A stretch of DNA of 64,000 nt, from NCBI RefSeq assembly GCF_014836425.1, contig NZ_JACSQW010000003.1:60795-124794 (forward strand), read 5' to 3'. Both the position numbers and the translations under genes were made by a program. Shown here piece by piece: positions 54,103 to 63,018 of the stretch. The notes under the pieces are model-generated. The model was not told the origin of the DNA. It ran no database searches and was given only the letters and a program-made list of their open reading frames with translations. Numbering within the stretch: the stretch's first letter is position 1; the number at the start of each line of letters is the position of its first letter. This DNA comes from Limosilactobacillus avistercoris (GTDB lineage Bacteria; Bacillota; Bacilli; Lactobacillales; Lactobacillaceae).

Positions 54103-54696
54103 TTAGTTATTATTTTCAATTGTTACCTTTTCCATAACAACATCTTTCTTTGGCTTGTCCATGTTATCCCGTTCAACTTGACTAATTTTCTTTACGACAT
54201 CCATTCCGGTAAGAACCTGACCAAATACTGTGTGACGGTGATCTAACCAAGGGGTTCCACCAACTTTTGCGTAATGATCGATAATTTCTTGTGGATAACC
54301 AACCGCCTTCATTTGCTTAACCATATTAGCAGGAACGTGTTCGTTGGAAACAATAAAGAACTGACTGCCATTAGTGTTTGGACCTGCATTAGCCATTGAA
54401 ACTGCCCCGGTAAAGTTAAACAACTGATCGGAAAATTCATCTTCAAATGCCTTTCCATAAATACTCTTACCACCACGACCAGTTCCGGTAGGGTCACCAC
54501 CCTGAATCATAAAGTCAGGAATAACACGATGGAAGATTACCCCGTCGTAATAACCCTTTTCAGCTAATTGAACAAAGTTTTTTACTGTCTTGGGTGCCTG
54601 TTCTTCAAATAATTGAATTTTGATTTCACCAAGATTAGTTTTTATCGTTGCTTGTGGTTCCTTTACGGCCGCAAGATCTAGCTGTGGATATTGCAT
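54103..54696 (-). CDS. Peptidyl-prolyl cis-trans isomerase, cyclophilin type
   Basis: A 197-residue cytosolic cyclophilin catalysing proline isomerisation. The signature [20 protein letters not shown] (active-site Arg, Phe and Gln) is present, followed by [15 protein letters not shown] and the HTVFGQV end. It has no signal peptide. AAAGGAGG precedes the ATG. Upstream is repeat copy D, with TATAAT near 54736-54741 on the minus strand as a possible -10 box. Confidence 0.93.
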   Translation of the reverse strand: MQYPQLDLAAVKEPQATIKTNLGEIKIQLFEEQAPKTVKNFVQLAEKGYYDGVIFHRVIPDFMIQGGDPTGTGRGGKSIYGKAFEDEFSDQLFNFTGAVSMANAGPNTNGSQFFIVSNEHVPANMVKQMKAVGYPQEIIDHYAKVGGTPWLDHRHTVFGQVLTGMDVVKKISQVERDNMDKPKKDVVMEKVTIENNN

Positions 54697-54748
54697 TTTA
54701 TTTTTCCTCCTTTAATTTTGACATTAAGAGTTTAATTATACCTGAGAT

Positions 54749-54942
54749 TAATGGGAGTTTTCTAGGCAACGCAGTCGAAATGTGCTCGCCCTAAGTTTCC
54801 TCAAGCTAACATTTCTACTGAAACATAGCCAAAACGTGCTTCGCCCAAGTTTCCTAGAGCTAGCAACCTCCTTCCTAGGCGCAAGTCGCCTTCGTCAGGA
54901 GAAATTGCTAGTTTTCCGGAAACTCTTTGGGGCGAAAGCACT
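54749..54942 (-). repeat. Modular structured repeat, copy D
   Basis: Two 30-bp units (near 54757-54787 and 54812-54842) and a 106-nt hairpin (54836-54941) with base GTGC-TTC-GCCC / GGGC-GAAA-GCAC, then AGTTTCC/GGAAACT, CTAGCAA/TTGCTAG, and a GGCG/CGCC top stem. A truncated left arm also lies at 54784-54810. The hairpin interior differs from copies A and B but the ends are the same. The stop codon of the adjacent dehydrogenase (TAG, 54943-54945) forms part of the element's terminal AGAGTGC-type sequence. Confidence 0.8.
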
Positions 54943-55983
54943 CTATTTGCTTACCCTCAACACGCAAGCGCCTTTGATGTCGCCACGTTTGACGTACTTT
55001 AATGCATCCAAAGCGTTTTCGAGTGGGTATTCAGTAACTTCGGGATGGATATCCAATCGGTCAGCCAAGGTAAGGAATTCTTCACCGTCACGCCGAGTGT
55101 TACTTTCAACACTGGTTAGTGTCTTTTCATGGAAGAGGTGTTTCTGGTAATTTAACGTTGGCACATCAGACATATGAATTCCGGCCATTGCCAGAGTTCC
55201 ACCCGGAATTAGACTTTCAAGTGCTGGTAAAACAATGTCACCTACTGGAGCAAAAATGATCGAGGAATCGAGCGGAACATCAGAAAGATCGTACGCTCCC
55301 TTAGCGGAAACGCACCCTAATTGAAGGGCAAACTTCCGGGCATCTGCTCCTCGAGTAAAGACGTGAACTTCAACCCCTTGAGCTAGAGCAATCTGGGCAG
55401 TTATATGAGCAGAGCCACCAAAGCCGTATAGTCCAAGGCGGCCACCAGCAGGAACATTAGCTCGTTCATAAGCCCGGTAACCAATGATCCCAGCACAAAG
55501 CAACGGAGCGGCTTCGAGATCATTAAATTTTTCTGGGATCCGGTAAGCAAATCCTTCTGGGACAGTAACATATTCTGCATAACCACCATCATGGTCCCAA
55601 CCAGTATAAACGGAATGAGGACAAAGATTTTCATGTCCAGATCGACAAAACTTGCAGACACCACAAGCATGACGGAACCACGGGATCCCGATCCGTTCTC
55701 CTAATTCAAACCGTTGTGTTTCTGGACCAAAGCCAACAACCTTTCCAGCAATTTCATGCCCTGGGGTAACGTGTTCGTGGTGAACGGGCAAATCACCTTC
55801 TGCCACATGCAAATCAGTATGGCAAACACCACAAGTTAAAACTTTTACTAAGACTTCACCACGTTGTGGCTTTGGAACTGGCTTCGTGACCATTTTTAAC
55901 GGTGCTTTTTCTCCATCAATTGGTCCAGGAGTCGTTACTTCCCACGCCCGCATAGTTTCTGGAATTTCAAATTGATCACTCAT
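54943..55983 (-). CDS. Zinc-dependent alcohol dehydrogenase (AdhA-like)
   Basis: A 346-residue medium-chain dehydrogenase, more distant from the AdhP gene at 13889-14911. Zinc motifs are [13 protein letters not shown] (near 52-64), GHEIAG (near 75) and the structural [15 protein letters not shown] (near 111-125). The cofactor loop is [10 protein letters not shown] near 190, as in AdhA-type enzymes that use NADP or NAD and lack the usual third glycine. The protein ends LRVSK, and the stop codon coincides with the edge of repeat copy D. Substrate is not assignable. Confidence 0.9.
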   Translation of the reverse strand: MSDQFEIPETMRAWEVTTPGPIDGEKAPLKMVTKPVPKPQRGEVLVKVLTCGVCHTDLHVAEGDLPVHHEHVTPGHEIAGKVVGFGPETQRFELGERIGIPWFRHACGVCKFCRSGHENLCPHSVYTGWDHDGGYAEYVTVPEGFAYRIPEKFNDLEAAPLLCAGIIGYRAYERANVPAGGRLGLYGFGGSAHITAQIALAQGVEVHVFTRGADARKFALQLGCVSAKGAYDLSDVPLDSSIIFAPVGDIVLPALESLIPGGTLAMAGIHMSDVPTLNYQKHLFHEKTLTSVESNTRRDGEEFLTLADRLDIHPEVTEYPLENALDALKYVKRGDIKGACVLRVSK

Positions 55984-56059
55984 CTTTAGGACTCCTTCTC
56001 ATTTAAGTATCTATTACCTATTGTAGTCCTTTTACATTTATTGTGAATTGCTAAACAGC

Positions 56060-57598
56060 TTATTGATACCGCTTGGCAATATCTGTTGCTAAAGCTCCTA
56101 ACTCACTCTGTAGTTTTTTAAGGTTAAAGTCATCATTGATTGTTAAATCATCCTGTGCCGCTAACTCTAGTCCAGCGGTACCACCAATATCATCTACAAT
56201 TCCTTTACCATTACCATCAATAACTTTTGGTTCAACCGCAGTTAAACGATATCGTCGAGTTGGGGTAACTTTTTCAACTACTATATTAAATTTCCAAGAA
56301 TCACCAAAATCATATTCAAGCGTCAGTCGATCACCCTGTTGTGCCTCACCAAGCCAATGAAGAGTGATATTTTCCCCACCATCAAGATATGGTAACTGGT
56401 AATTAACCTTATTCAACTGCAGATTATAGAGGTGAGAACCAGTTGCCTGAAAACTCGCCATAATATAATAACAAAGTTCATCCAGTCTAGTTTCCCCGTT
56501 AAATTGGAAACGTCGCCACATGCTAGGTTGGTAATCAGCTAATTCAACTCTAACTTGGTACTGAAGTTTGCGATAGTGGTGCGCATATTTTAGTAAGGAA
56601 CGGCGCCGTGCAAGTTCTGACTCTGCGCTATGGAGCATCCTTTCTAAACGGTAACCATCCTTGGCTGGAGTAGCATTATCAATTGCCTGGTTTAACGCCT
56701 GACTAAACTGATCAAAATCAGCATTGCTAAACAAATCTTGACGTTTAAAGAACCGACCTAATTCACGAAATGCAGTCCCCATTCCCCGGTATTTTGAAGT
56801 GGTTACACGTTCGTTATTCCGTGTTCCATAGTTATAAACGTAATAGTAAATTGCTGAAACATCATCAAGGATCGTGTTGCCACTTTCTGCAAGGTATGAT
56901 AGGTAATCCATCGCGTAATCGGTATCCCGATCAATAATCTGGTCACTCTTCCCTAGTCTTTCCAAGGAAGATTGATAGTCTTGAATAATTTCTTCGCTAA
57001 CTTCTGATTCATTCATGACATCATTTAACGATTTAGATTGATATAGGTAGCGTCGATTATGTTCATTCAATTTTGGATGAGCGGCAAGGGCAAAGTCATT
57101 CATCACGTAGTTTTCAAAAAGCCCCGTCGCTGTTTGAACTTTATTTGTCTCGATATCCTGTAACTTAAGGTTTTTCATTAATGCCAATGAAATAGCAGGA
57201 TTGCTTGGATCATCATCCCACTGAACAATATCCGGGCGGGTTAACAAGTTCTGAAAGATTTGTAACCGTTGCTGGAGTGCAGGGTCAATTGGTTGAACAA
57301 ACTCCACTTGTTTTAGTTGCTGTTCACGAATCATCCGAATTTTAACTCGTGGTACTGGTAAAGACTCTAGTAGTCGGATCAATTCACGTTTAAAAGCCGC
57401 AGTGAACGAGCGTGGATCACTAAATTGTTGAGGATGACGGACAATTACCGGTAAAGATAAAAGATTATTCATCACAATCATAAAGTCCCCTGTTGCTCTA
57501 ACAGACCATGCATCGGTACTCATTAACCGCCGTCCATCACTTAGCCTCGTATTGGCATGTAAATGTTGAGCAACATTATTTTCAACTGCAATTAACAT
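56060..57598 (-). CDS. DUF6933-like domain fused to a pRiA4b ORF-3-like domain
   Basis: A 512-residue protein of unknown function. The N-terminal 110 residues (MLIAVENNVAQHLHANTRLS, later WSVRATGDFMIVMNNLLSLP) resemble DUF6933. A long helical middle follows, and the last 150 residues (YQVRVELADYQPSMWRRFQF, then LTLEYDFGDSWKFNIVVEKV) match the plasmid pRiA4b ORF-3 family, named from mobile elements. The start is the ATG at 57596-57598 after GAGGGAG; a seven-codon extension lacks a binding site. It is alone, divergent from the DUF2252 pseudogene. Confidence 0.75.
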   Translation of the reverse strand: MLIAVENNVAQHLHANTRLSDGRRLMSTDAWSVRATGDFMIVMNNLLSLPVIVRHPQQFSDPRSFTAAFKRELIRLLESLPVPRVKIRMIREQQLKQVEFVQPIDPALQQRLQIFQNLLTRPDIVQWDDDPSNPAISLALMKNLKLQDIETNKVQTATGLFENYVMNDFALAAHPKLNEHNRRYLYQSKSLNDVMNESEVSEEIIQDYQSSLERLGKSDQIIDRDTDYAMDYLSYLAESGNTILDDVSAIYYYVYNYGTRNNERVTTSKYRGMGTAFRELGRFFKRQDLFSNADFDQFSQALNQAIDNATPAKDGYRLERMLHSAESELARRRSLLKYAHHYRKLQYQVRVELADYQPSMWRRFQFNGETRLDELCYYIMASFQATGSHLYNLQLNKVNYQLPYLDGGENITLHWLGEAQQGDRLTLEYDFGDSWKFNIVVEKVTPTRRYRLTAVEPKVIDGNGKGIVDDIGGTAGLELAAQDDLTINDDFNLKKLQSELGALATDIAKRYQ

Positions 57599-57777
57599 CA
57601 ATATCACTCCCTCTTTCAAAACGTGTTTGACCTCTCAAGAACCCACGCTTATCTCTTATGTTTTCTCATTTACCTTTATTGTGACAGAATGGTTAAACGA
57701 AAACAAATATTCTAGACAATAAGCACAAAACTACTAAAATAATTAAGAAAACGCTAAATAATAAAGGAGTTACAAAA

Positions 57778-59170
57778 ATGTTTGATTCGAGTAAATTAGA
57801 TATTTTTGATCTCAAAAAAATCAAAATTAACCGGACTGCTAAGGAATTAGAAGAAGCGGGAAAAGAAAAACGGGCTAAGGTAAGTAGTGAACAATTAGCT
57901 AAATTTATCCCTGTCCACCGTGATCCCGTTGCAGCAATAAAAAAAACAGAATCTAAAATGGTCCAAGAATTCTTACCTCTGCGTCATGAACGAATGCTGG
58001 CAAGCAAATTCGCCTTTTTTCGCGGAACAGCAGAATTAATGGAATAGGATCTTAAGGAACAATACCAAAGTCATATTCCGCTAATTATCTGTGGAGATGC
58101 GCATGTCAATAACTACGGCTTTTACGCTTCCCCTGAACGGCAACTGCTTTTTGGCTTGAACGATTTCGATGAATCATGAATTGGTAACTGGGAAAGTGAT
58201 CTCAAACGGCTACTAGTTAGCGCCCGACTGGCTGGAGAAAAAAACGGCTTTAATAATGAACAACTTGATAGCGTTCTCCATCTAATTACCAAAACCTATC
58301 GTCATAGTGTTAAGAGAAATAATAAGCTCAGTCTTTTTAAGCCATTATATTCATCATATGAAATTCACAATATGATGGCAGCTATTGATACAATGAACGA
58401 TAGCGCTCATCAAATGAATAAGATCCTCCATAAAATTATCAAAAAGAGCACCCAAAGCAACTCAGAACAAATTGTTAAAAAGATGACTGAAACGGGAGAG
58501 AACGGACAATTACGGTTCATTGAAAATGCTCCCCGGGCAAAGCATGTCGATGCAGAAAAGTATGCCGAAATTCTTCAAGGCTTTGAACAATATCGTGATA
58601 ATGTTCGTCAAGATATACGAATTTTCCTTGGTAACTTTAATATTACCGATATAATTCGCTATAGCGTTGGTGTTGGTAGTTTTGGAACTCGTTGCTACCT
58701 CGTCCTTTTAACTGGTAATGAGGGGGAGTCACCTTGTCCTCCAAATTAAAGAAGCAATGCCACTACGTTACAACTTGCTTCGCTTACCAACTACAGAAGC
58801 AATTAAAAACGGAGCGATGGCAGGACGCCGGATTGTAACGGCCCAACGAACACTCCAATCTTCCTCTGATCCCTTTCTTGGAAGCACTCGTTTTGGTGGA
58901 CGAAGCTACTATATTCGTCAGTTCCGTGACATGAAAGAATCAATCAAGATGGATAAGCTTGATTACGAAAGTTTTAACCTTTACTGTCAGATCTGCAGTT
59001 CACGATTAGCAATGGCGCACTTTCAAAGTCTAACCGCTCCAATGATTCGTGGATACCTAAAGGGGCAGAAAATATTAGATGACTCTTTTGTTGAGTGGAC
59101 AAACGCCTATGCTAAACAGGTCGCTAGGGATTACGATGCTTTTCGTAACAGCTTACGGACCAATGAATAA
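57778..59170 (+). pseudogene. DUF2252 family protein, disrupted by two stops and a frameshift
   Basis: The joined frames read through a complete DUF2252 protein of about 463 residues, including IPVHRDPVAAIKK, LPLRHERM, then CGDAHVNNYGF and LFGLNDFDE. It is broken by TAG at 58045-58047, TGA at 58177-58179 (where DFDE-x-W-IGNW is expected, so TGG to TGA), and a one-base frameshift in the run AGGGGGAG near 58722-58728, after which the other frame continues SHLVLQIKEAMPLRYN to the natural end at 59170. DUF2252 proteins look like kinase-fold enzymes; the activity is not known. AAAGGAG precedes the ATG, so transcription may persist. Confidence 0.88.
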
Positions 59171-59195
59171 GTTCTAAAAAAGAATTAGATTTCTT

Positions 59196-59227
59196 AAAGG
59201 TAGTGCAAACGATTGCACCACCTTTTT
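59196..59227 (+). terminator. Terminator with a cre-like centre, before galM
   Basis: AAAGGT-GTGCA and TGCAC-ACCTTT pair over about 11 bp followed by TTTTTC. Its centre TGCAAACGATTGCA (59204-59217) fits the cre pattern TGNAANCG with a palindromic end. It ends the pseudogene transcript. Confidence 0.7.
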
Positions 59228-59258
59228 CTTAAGTGTGGTAAAATAGTTTTTGTAGATA

Positions 59259-59271
59259 TTAAAGCGCTTAC
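59259..59271 (+). promoter_or_regulatory. cre-like site just upstream of galM
   Basis: TTAAAGCGCTTAC lies about 15 bp downstream of a TAAAAT -10-like box (59239-59244) and 24 bp before the galM start codon, a usual position for CcpA repression. Function is inferred. Confidence 0.45.
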
Positions 59272-59294
59272 TTTTCAAGGAGGAAAATACAATT

Positions 59295-60332
59295 ATGAAT
59301 ATTACTAAAGTGCCATTCGGGACTTATCAAGGAAAGCCAGTTACTAAGTATGTTTTGACTAATGATCATGGTGTTCAAGCAGGGATCCTGGACTTTGCCG
59401 GTCTTTTACAATCGTTTAAGGTGCCAACAAAAGATGGTGGCAAGGCTGATATGATCTTGACTTCTGAAAATCTCGATGAATTTACCAATAATGGATTCTG
59501 CACTAACCGGCTAATCGGTCGGGTTGCAGGACGAATCGCTGACGGTCAATTTGAAATTAACGGTAAAGAATACCATGTTGAACAAAATGAAGGTAAAAAC
59601 ACCCTCCATGGTGGTACAAATGGTTTCTACAGTTATATTTGGAATGTTGATTCCACTAATGAAACCGCAAATGAAGTATCCATTACCCTAAGTTTGACAC
59701 TGACTGAAGAAATGGACACTTTCCCAGGCAAGATTCACGTTACCGCAACTTACACACTAGACAATGATGATAACTTAGCCTTGAAGTTCGGTGCAACTTC
59801 AGATGCTGATACACTCTTTAACCCAACCAACCACACTTACTGGAACATGGCTAAGGCAAGTGCCAAAACGGTTGATCAATTAAAGCTCTATGTTAACTCC
59901 AAGAACCACTTGGCTGTTGACGATGGTAAGATCCCAACTGGTGAAAAGCTCGCTAATGAAGGAACACCATTTGACTTTAGTACCCCAACTCAATTAGGTG
60001 ATGCCCTTAAAGGAATGGCTTCAACTAAGGAAAATGGGTTTGATGATATTTGGGAAGTTGAACCTAGTCTTACCGAACCAGTTGCCACCCTTGAAGATCC
60101 TGAAAGTGGCCGGAAGATGACCCTTTATTCAGACCGGAATGCACTAATTATGTACACTATGAACTCTGACGATCCAGCAGTATATAACCACGGTGAAGTT
60201 CACCCTCACTTGGGAATTGCTATGGAAGCTCAAACACTTTCAGATGCTATTCACCATCCAGAATTTGGTGACATCACTCTTCATCCAAACGAAGAAAAGG
60301 ACTACACAATTAAGTGGCATGTAGAATACTAA
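59295..60332 (+). CDS. galM: Aldose 1-epimerase (galactose mutarotase)
   Basis: A 345-residue enzyme interconverting alpha and beta anomers of galactose/glucose, feeding the Leloir pathway or sugar phosphorylation. Substrate loop NRLIGRVAGRIADGQFEING, the catalytic histidine in NPTNHTYWN near residue 179, and the general-base glutamate in HPHLGIAMEAQ near 313 are intact. CAAGGAGG precedes the ATG. No other gal gene is adjacent. Two cre-like sites flank the promoter region. Confidence 0.94.
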   Translation: MNITKVPFGTYQGKPVTKYVLTNDHGVQAGILDFAGLLQSFKVPTKDGGKADMILTSENLDEFTNNGFCTNRLIGRVAGRIADGQFEINGKEYHVEQNEGKNTLHGGTNGFYSYIWNVDSTNETANEVSITLSLTLTEEMDTFPGKIHVTATYTLDNDDNLALKFGATSDADTLFNPTNHTYWNMAKASAKTVDQLKLYVNSKNHLAVDDGKIPTGEKLANEGTPFDFSTPTQLGDALKGMASTKENGFDDIWEVEPSLTEPVATLEDPESGRKMTLYSDRNALIMYTMNSDDPAVYNHGEVHPHLGIAMEAQTLSDAIHHPEFGDITLHPNEEKDYTIKWHVEY

Positions 60333-60350
60333 AATATAGTTAGAGTAATT

Positions 60351-60387
60351 AAAACAGCAGTTGCAATGAATGCAACTGCTGTTTTTT
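60351..60387. terminator. Bidirectional terminator after galM
   Basis: AAAACAGCAGTTGCA and TGCAACTGCTGTTTT form a perfect 15-bp stem around ATGAA, followed by T. On the minus strand it also follows repeat copy B. Confidence 0.9.
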
Positions 60388-60394
60388 GATTATC

Positions 60395-60632
60395 CTTAAG
60401 CTAACAATTGAGACTACATAGTCGAGATCTGCTCGCCAGGGACTTGCTAGGACTAGCAAACTCCTTCCAAGGCGCAAGACGCCTTTGTCAGAAAATGGTC
60501 TATGCAATATAGCCGAAACGTGCTCGCCCCGACCGCACGCTCGAGCCTAACTTCGCCTGATTCCGATGCAAGTCATCGTTCATCAGGTTAGGTTTAGTCA
60601 ACCGCGTGCTAATTTGTCGGGGCTCGCACTCT
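60395..60632 (-). repeat. Modular structured repeat, copy B (composite)
   Basis: A first unit (60405-60435), a partial D-type hairpin (60436-60490, with CTTGCTAG/CTAGCAA and AAGGCGCAAGACGCCTT), a second unit (60493-60525), and a complete A-type 110-nt hairpin (60520-60629) with GTGC-TC-GCCCCGAC / GTCGGGGC-TC-GCAC at its base. It ends four to seven bases before the stop codon of the carboxypeptidase. It joins both hairpin types found separately in copies A and D. Confidence 0.85.
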
Positions 60633-60636
60633 TATT

Positions 60637-61884
60637 TTAGAACCACCCGTTTTTTTCGATATTATTGGTAGCCTTAACTGGAAGTTTAACAGGACCGAGG
60701 TCGGTTGGTTTTAGAACGACGCTACCGACAGATTGTCCCTTCTTAATGGGAGCCTTTAATTGATGAGTTAAGGATTGATCATCTTGAGCAACCTTTAGAC
60801 TAGCCTCTACTTTATTTAGAGCAGTCCCTTTAGGAAGCCAAATAGATACTGGTTTTGCTAATTTTAGTCCAGTCCTATGCTTATCCTTAGCATGAACAAC
60901 ATGAACGCTTTGAACATTTTTTGGTAATTGCTTCAGAGATGTAATTTGGACTGGTTGATAAAGATCAGTTAGTTTCTCGTAAAATTCCTGAGCATCCTTT
61001 GATTGGGCATTCCAATCTCCCTTAGTATGAAGAGCAACGACAATCACCCGACGACCGGCAAACATCCCTGTGGAAATAATACACTTACCTGCCGTGTCTG
61101 TATTTCCTGTCTTCAAGCCATCAATGGTTCCGTTCTTTGGTGCAAATCCATTTTCAGGTAACAATGAATTAATATTTATCATATTGTATTCCTGATTAGC
61201 ACTAACTCTAAAGTTAGCAAATTTTGTTTTCGTAATCTTTAGTGAATCCGGATAATTATCAATCAAGTATTTTGAAATTAAGGCCATATCTTTGGCTGAG
61301 AATTGGTTTTCGGCCGTCTTCTTTACACCCTTTAACCGGTTCTTCCCTAAATCACCGTTAGCAAGGCCAATCATATTATAGATTTTTGCATCGGTGACCC
61401 CAGCTTTTTTCGCTACTGCCTGCATTTTCTTATTAAATGCCGCTGTGCTTCCGGCATCCGCTAATGCTAACGCTTCTGCACCACCATCTGCTGAGACAAT
61501 CATCATTGATTCAGCGAGTTGACGAACCGTGTAACTCTCTCCAGCATTTAATGGAACATTAGAAAAATGCCAATCATTAGCAACCTTAGCAACTGCAGGT
61601 GTGATCTTAACTTTTTGGTTCCAACTTAAATGATGTTTTTTCACATCTTGCTCAATTACCGCTAACGTAAGCACCTTAGTTAAAGATGCAATTGGGTAGG
61701 TCTTATTTGCATTCTTTTGGTATAAAACTTGTCCAGTCTCGGCATCAATTGCGTAAGCCGCCCGAGCGTTCAAATTTAATTTAGTTGTATCTGCCTTAAC
61801 TGTATTGGCTATCCCCATAATAGCTACATTTACAGTTAAAATAGCAACAAGAATCATCATTAATACTTGTTTTATTTTCTTCAT
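60637..61884 (-). CDS. dacA: D-alanyl-D-alanine carboxypeptidase (PBP5/DacA type)
   Basis: A 415-residue secreted penicillin-binding protein that trims the terminal D-Ala of peptidoglycan stem peptides. It has a signal peptide (hydrophobic residues about 7-28, cleavage near VKA), the nucleophile motif SLTK (Ser67, Lys70), and KTG at 258-260. The second motif, normally SxN, reads S131-A-D133. A C-terminal PBP5_C domain (residues about 300-400) ends KNGWF without an obvious amphipathic anchor helix. The start is the ATG at 61882-61884; a GTG directly before it is equally spaced from GAGGGA. Repeat copy B abuts its stop codon. Confidence 0.9.
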   Translation of the reverse strand: MKKIKQVLMMILVAILTVNVAIMGIANTVKADTTKLNLNARAAYAIDAETGQVLYQKNANKTYPIASLTKVLTLAVIEQDVKKHHLSWNQKVKITPAVAKVANDWHFSNVPLNAGESYTVRQLAESMMIVSADGGAEALALADAGSTAAFNKKMQAVAKKAGVTDAKIYNMIGLANGDLGKNRLKGVKKTAENQFSAKDMALISKYLIDNYPDSLKITKTKFANFRVSANQEYNMININSLLPENGFAPKNGTIDGLKTGNTDTAGKCIISTGMFAGRRVIVVALHTKGDWNAQSKDAQEFYEKLTDLYQPVQITSLKQLPKNVQSVHVVHAKDKHRTGLKLAKPVSIWLPKGTALNKVEASLKVAQDDQSLTHQLKAPIKKGQSVGSVVLKPTDLGPVKLPVKATNNIEKNGWF

Positions 61885-62087
61885 CACACTATCTTTTCCC
61901 TCTCTCAAAAATATCAACCTCCATAATATCGCATTTAGGTGTTATGAAGATGAAATTTTAACAACTTCTATAAAACATTCAACGTATTTATTTAAAATCT
62001 CCTAATAATTAGGTTAAAGGGCGTCCCTTTTTACAAAATTACTGGTATGATTGTTTAATGTTATCAAATTAAAGGAGAGTTTTCACC

Positions 62088-62882
62088 ATGCGTTCATCGC
62101 GCCATCAACGATTAAACCGTCGTAAAGTAGTAGTATTTATTTTAATTATTCTTGCTGCATTCTGGGGAATTCATCATTTCACCGCAACAAGTTCCCGACT
62201 CAAATCTGCCTGGAATAAGATTGTTTATACTTCAAATAATAATGTTGCTATTGCCGTCTATTCGCCGAAAACTCACCGAACATATACCTCATCTAATGTT
62301 CCGGGACATAAATTTCGCATGGCAAGTACCGTCAAGGTAAGTATTCTTGCCGGTCTCCTAATTAAACAAAATGGTTTCCTTTCCTCACACCAAAGTTCTT
62401 TAGCCAAGCAAATGATCGAAGCAAGTGATAATAATTCAACAAATGAACTATTTGATGATTTAGGTGGTCGGGAAGGTCTCCAATCTACGTTTGATCAATT
62501 TGGGATGACTGATTCGACTGCTAATACATCTTGGGGACTTAGTACAACTACCCCTAAAGACCAGATTAAACTTCTTAATAATATTTTCTATAAATCAAAA
62601 ATTCTTTCCCAAAATTCCCAACAGTACATTAATAACTTAATGAGTAATGTCGAGAGTGACCAGCTCTGGGGAGTTTCAGCTTCAAGCAATCATTTTGCCT
62701 TAAAGAATGGTTGGCTCGAATATGGTAAAGAAAAGTGGATCATTAATAGTATTGGTTACGTTAAAACCGAGAGTGGTAATTCATACACTATTGCAATGTA
62801 CAGTGATAAAAACCAATCCATGCAAACTGGTGAAGAAGTCCTTAACCAACTTGCCCGCGTTACAAAGCCAATTTTAAATTAG
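62088..62882 (+). CDS. Class A beta-lactamase-like serine hydrolase
   Basis: A 264-residue extracytoplasmic hydrolase with an N-terminal signal anchor (residues 13-29) after a basic start. The class A motifs are intact: STVK (Ser80, Lys83), SDN (113-115) and KNG (206-208). The Glu166 loop of true class A beta-lactamases is not clearly recognisable, so peptidoglycan or another ester/amide substrate is as likely as a lactam. GGAGAG precedes the ATG. It is divergent from the carboxypeptidase gene. Confidence 0.86.
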   Translation: MRSSRHQRLNRRKVVVFILIILAAFWGIHHFTATSSRLKSAWNKIVYTSNNNVAIAVYSPKTHRTYTSSNVPGHKFRMASTVKVSILAGLLIKQNGFLSSHQSSLAKQMIEASDNNSTNELFDDLGGREGLQSTFDQFGMTDSTANTSWGLSTTTPKDQIKLLNNIFYKSKILSQNSQQYINNLMSNVESDQLWGVSASSNHFALKNGWLEYGKEKWIINSIGYVKTESGNSYTIAMYSDKNQSMQTGEEVLNQLARVTKPILN

Positions 62883-62904
62883 AATTTTATTACTACATTA
62901 TAGG

Positions 62905-62946
62905 TAGCCACTGAACTTTAATCGGCTGAAGTTCAGTGGCTATTTT
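62905..62946 (+). terminator. Terminator after the serine hydrolase
   Basis: TAGCCACTGAACTT and AAGTTCAGTGGCTA form a perfect 14-bp stem with a 10-base loop, followed by TTTTATT. Confidence 0.85.
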
Positions 62947-63018
62947 ATTGGGGAAAGTTAGATTGAGCTATAATAGATATAATACGGTTTGTGTCATTTT
63001 AAGTAAGGAGAAGTTTAA

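Noticed and set aside
58177..58179. In-frame TGA as recoded tryptophan or selenocysteine
   Set aside because: The same gene also has TAG and a frameshift, and no selenocysteine element or alternative code is indicated.
39862..60632. CRISPR array interpretation of the 30-bp units
   Set aside because: Units are degenerate, irregularly spaced, and tied to hairpins at gene ends, and no cas gene is present.
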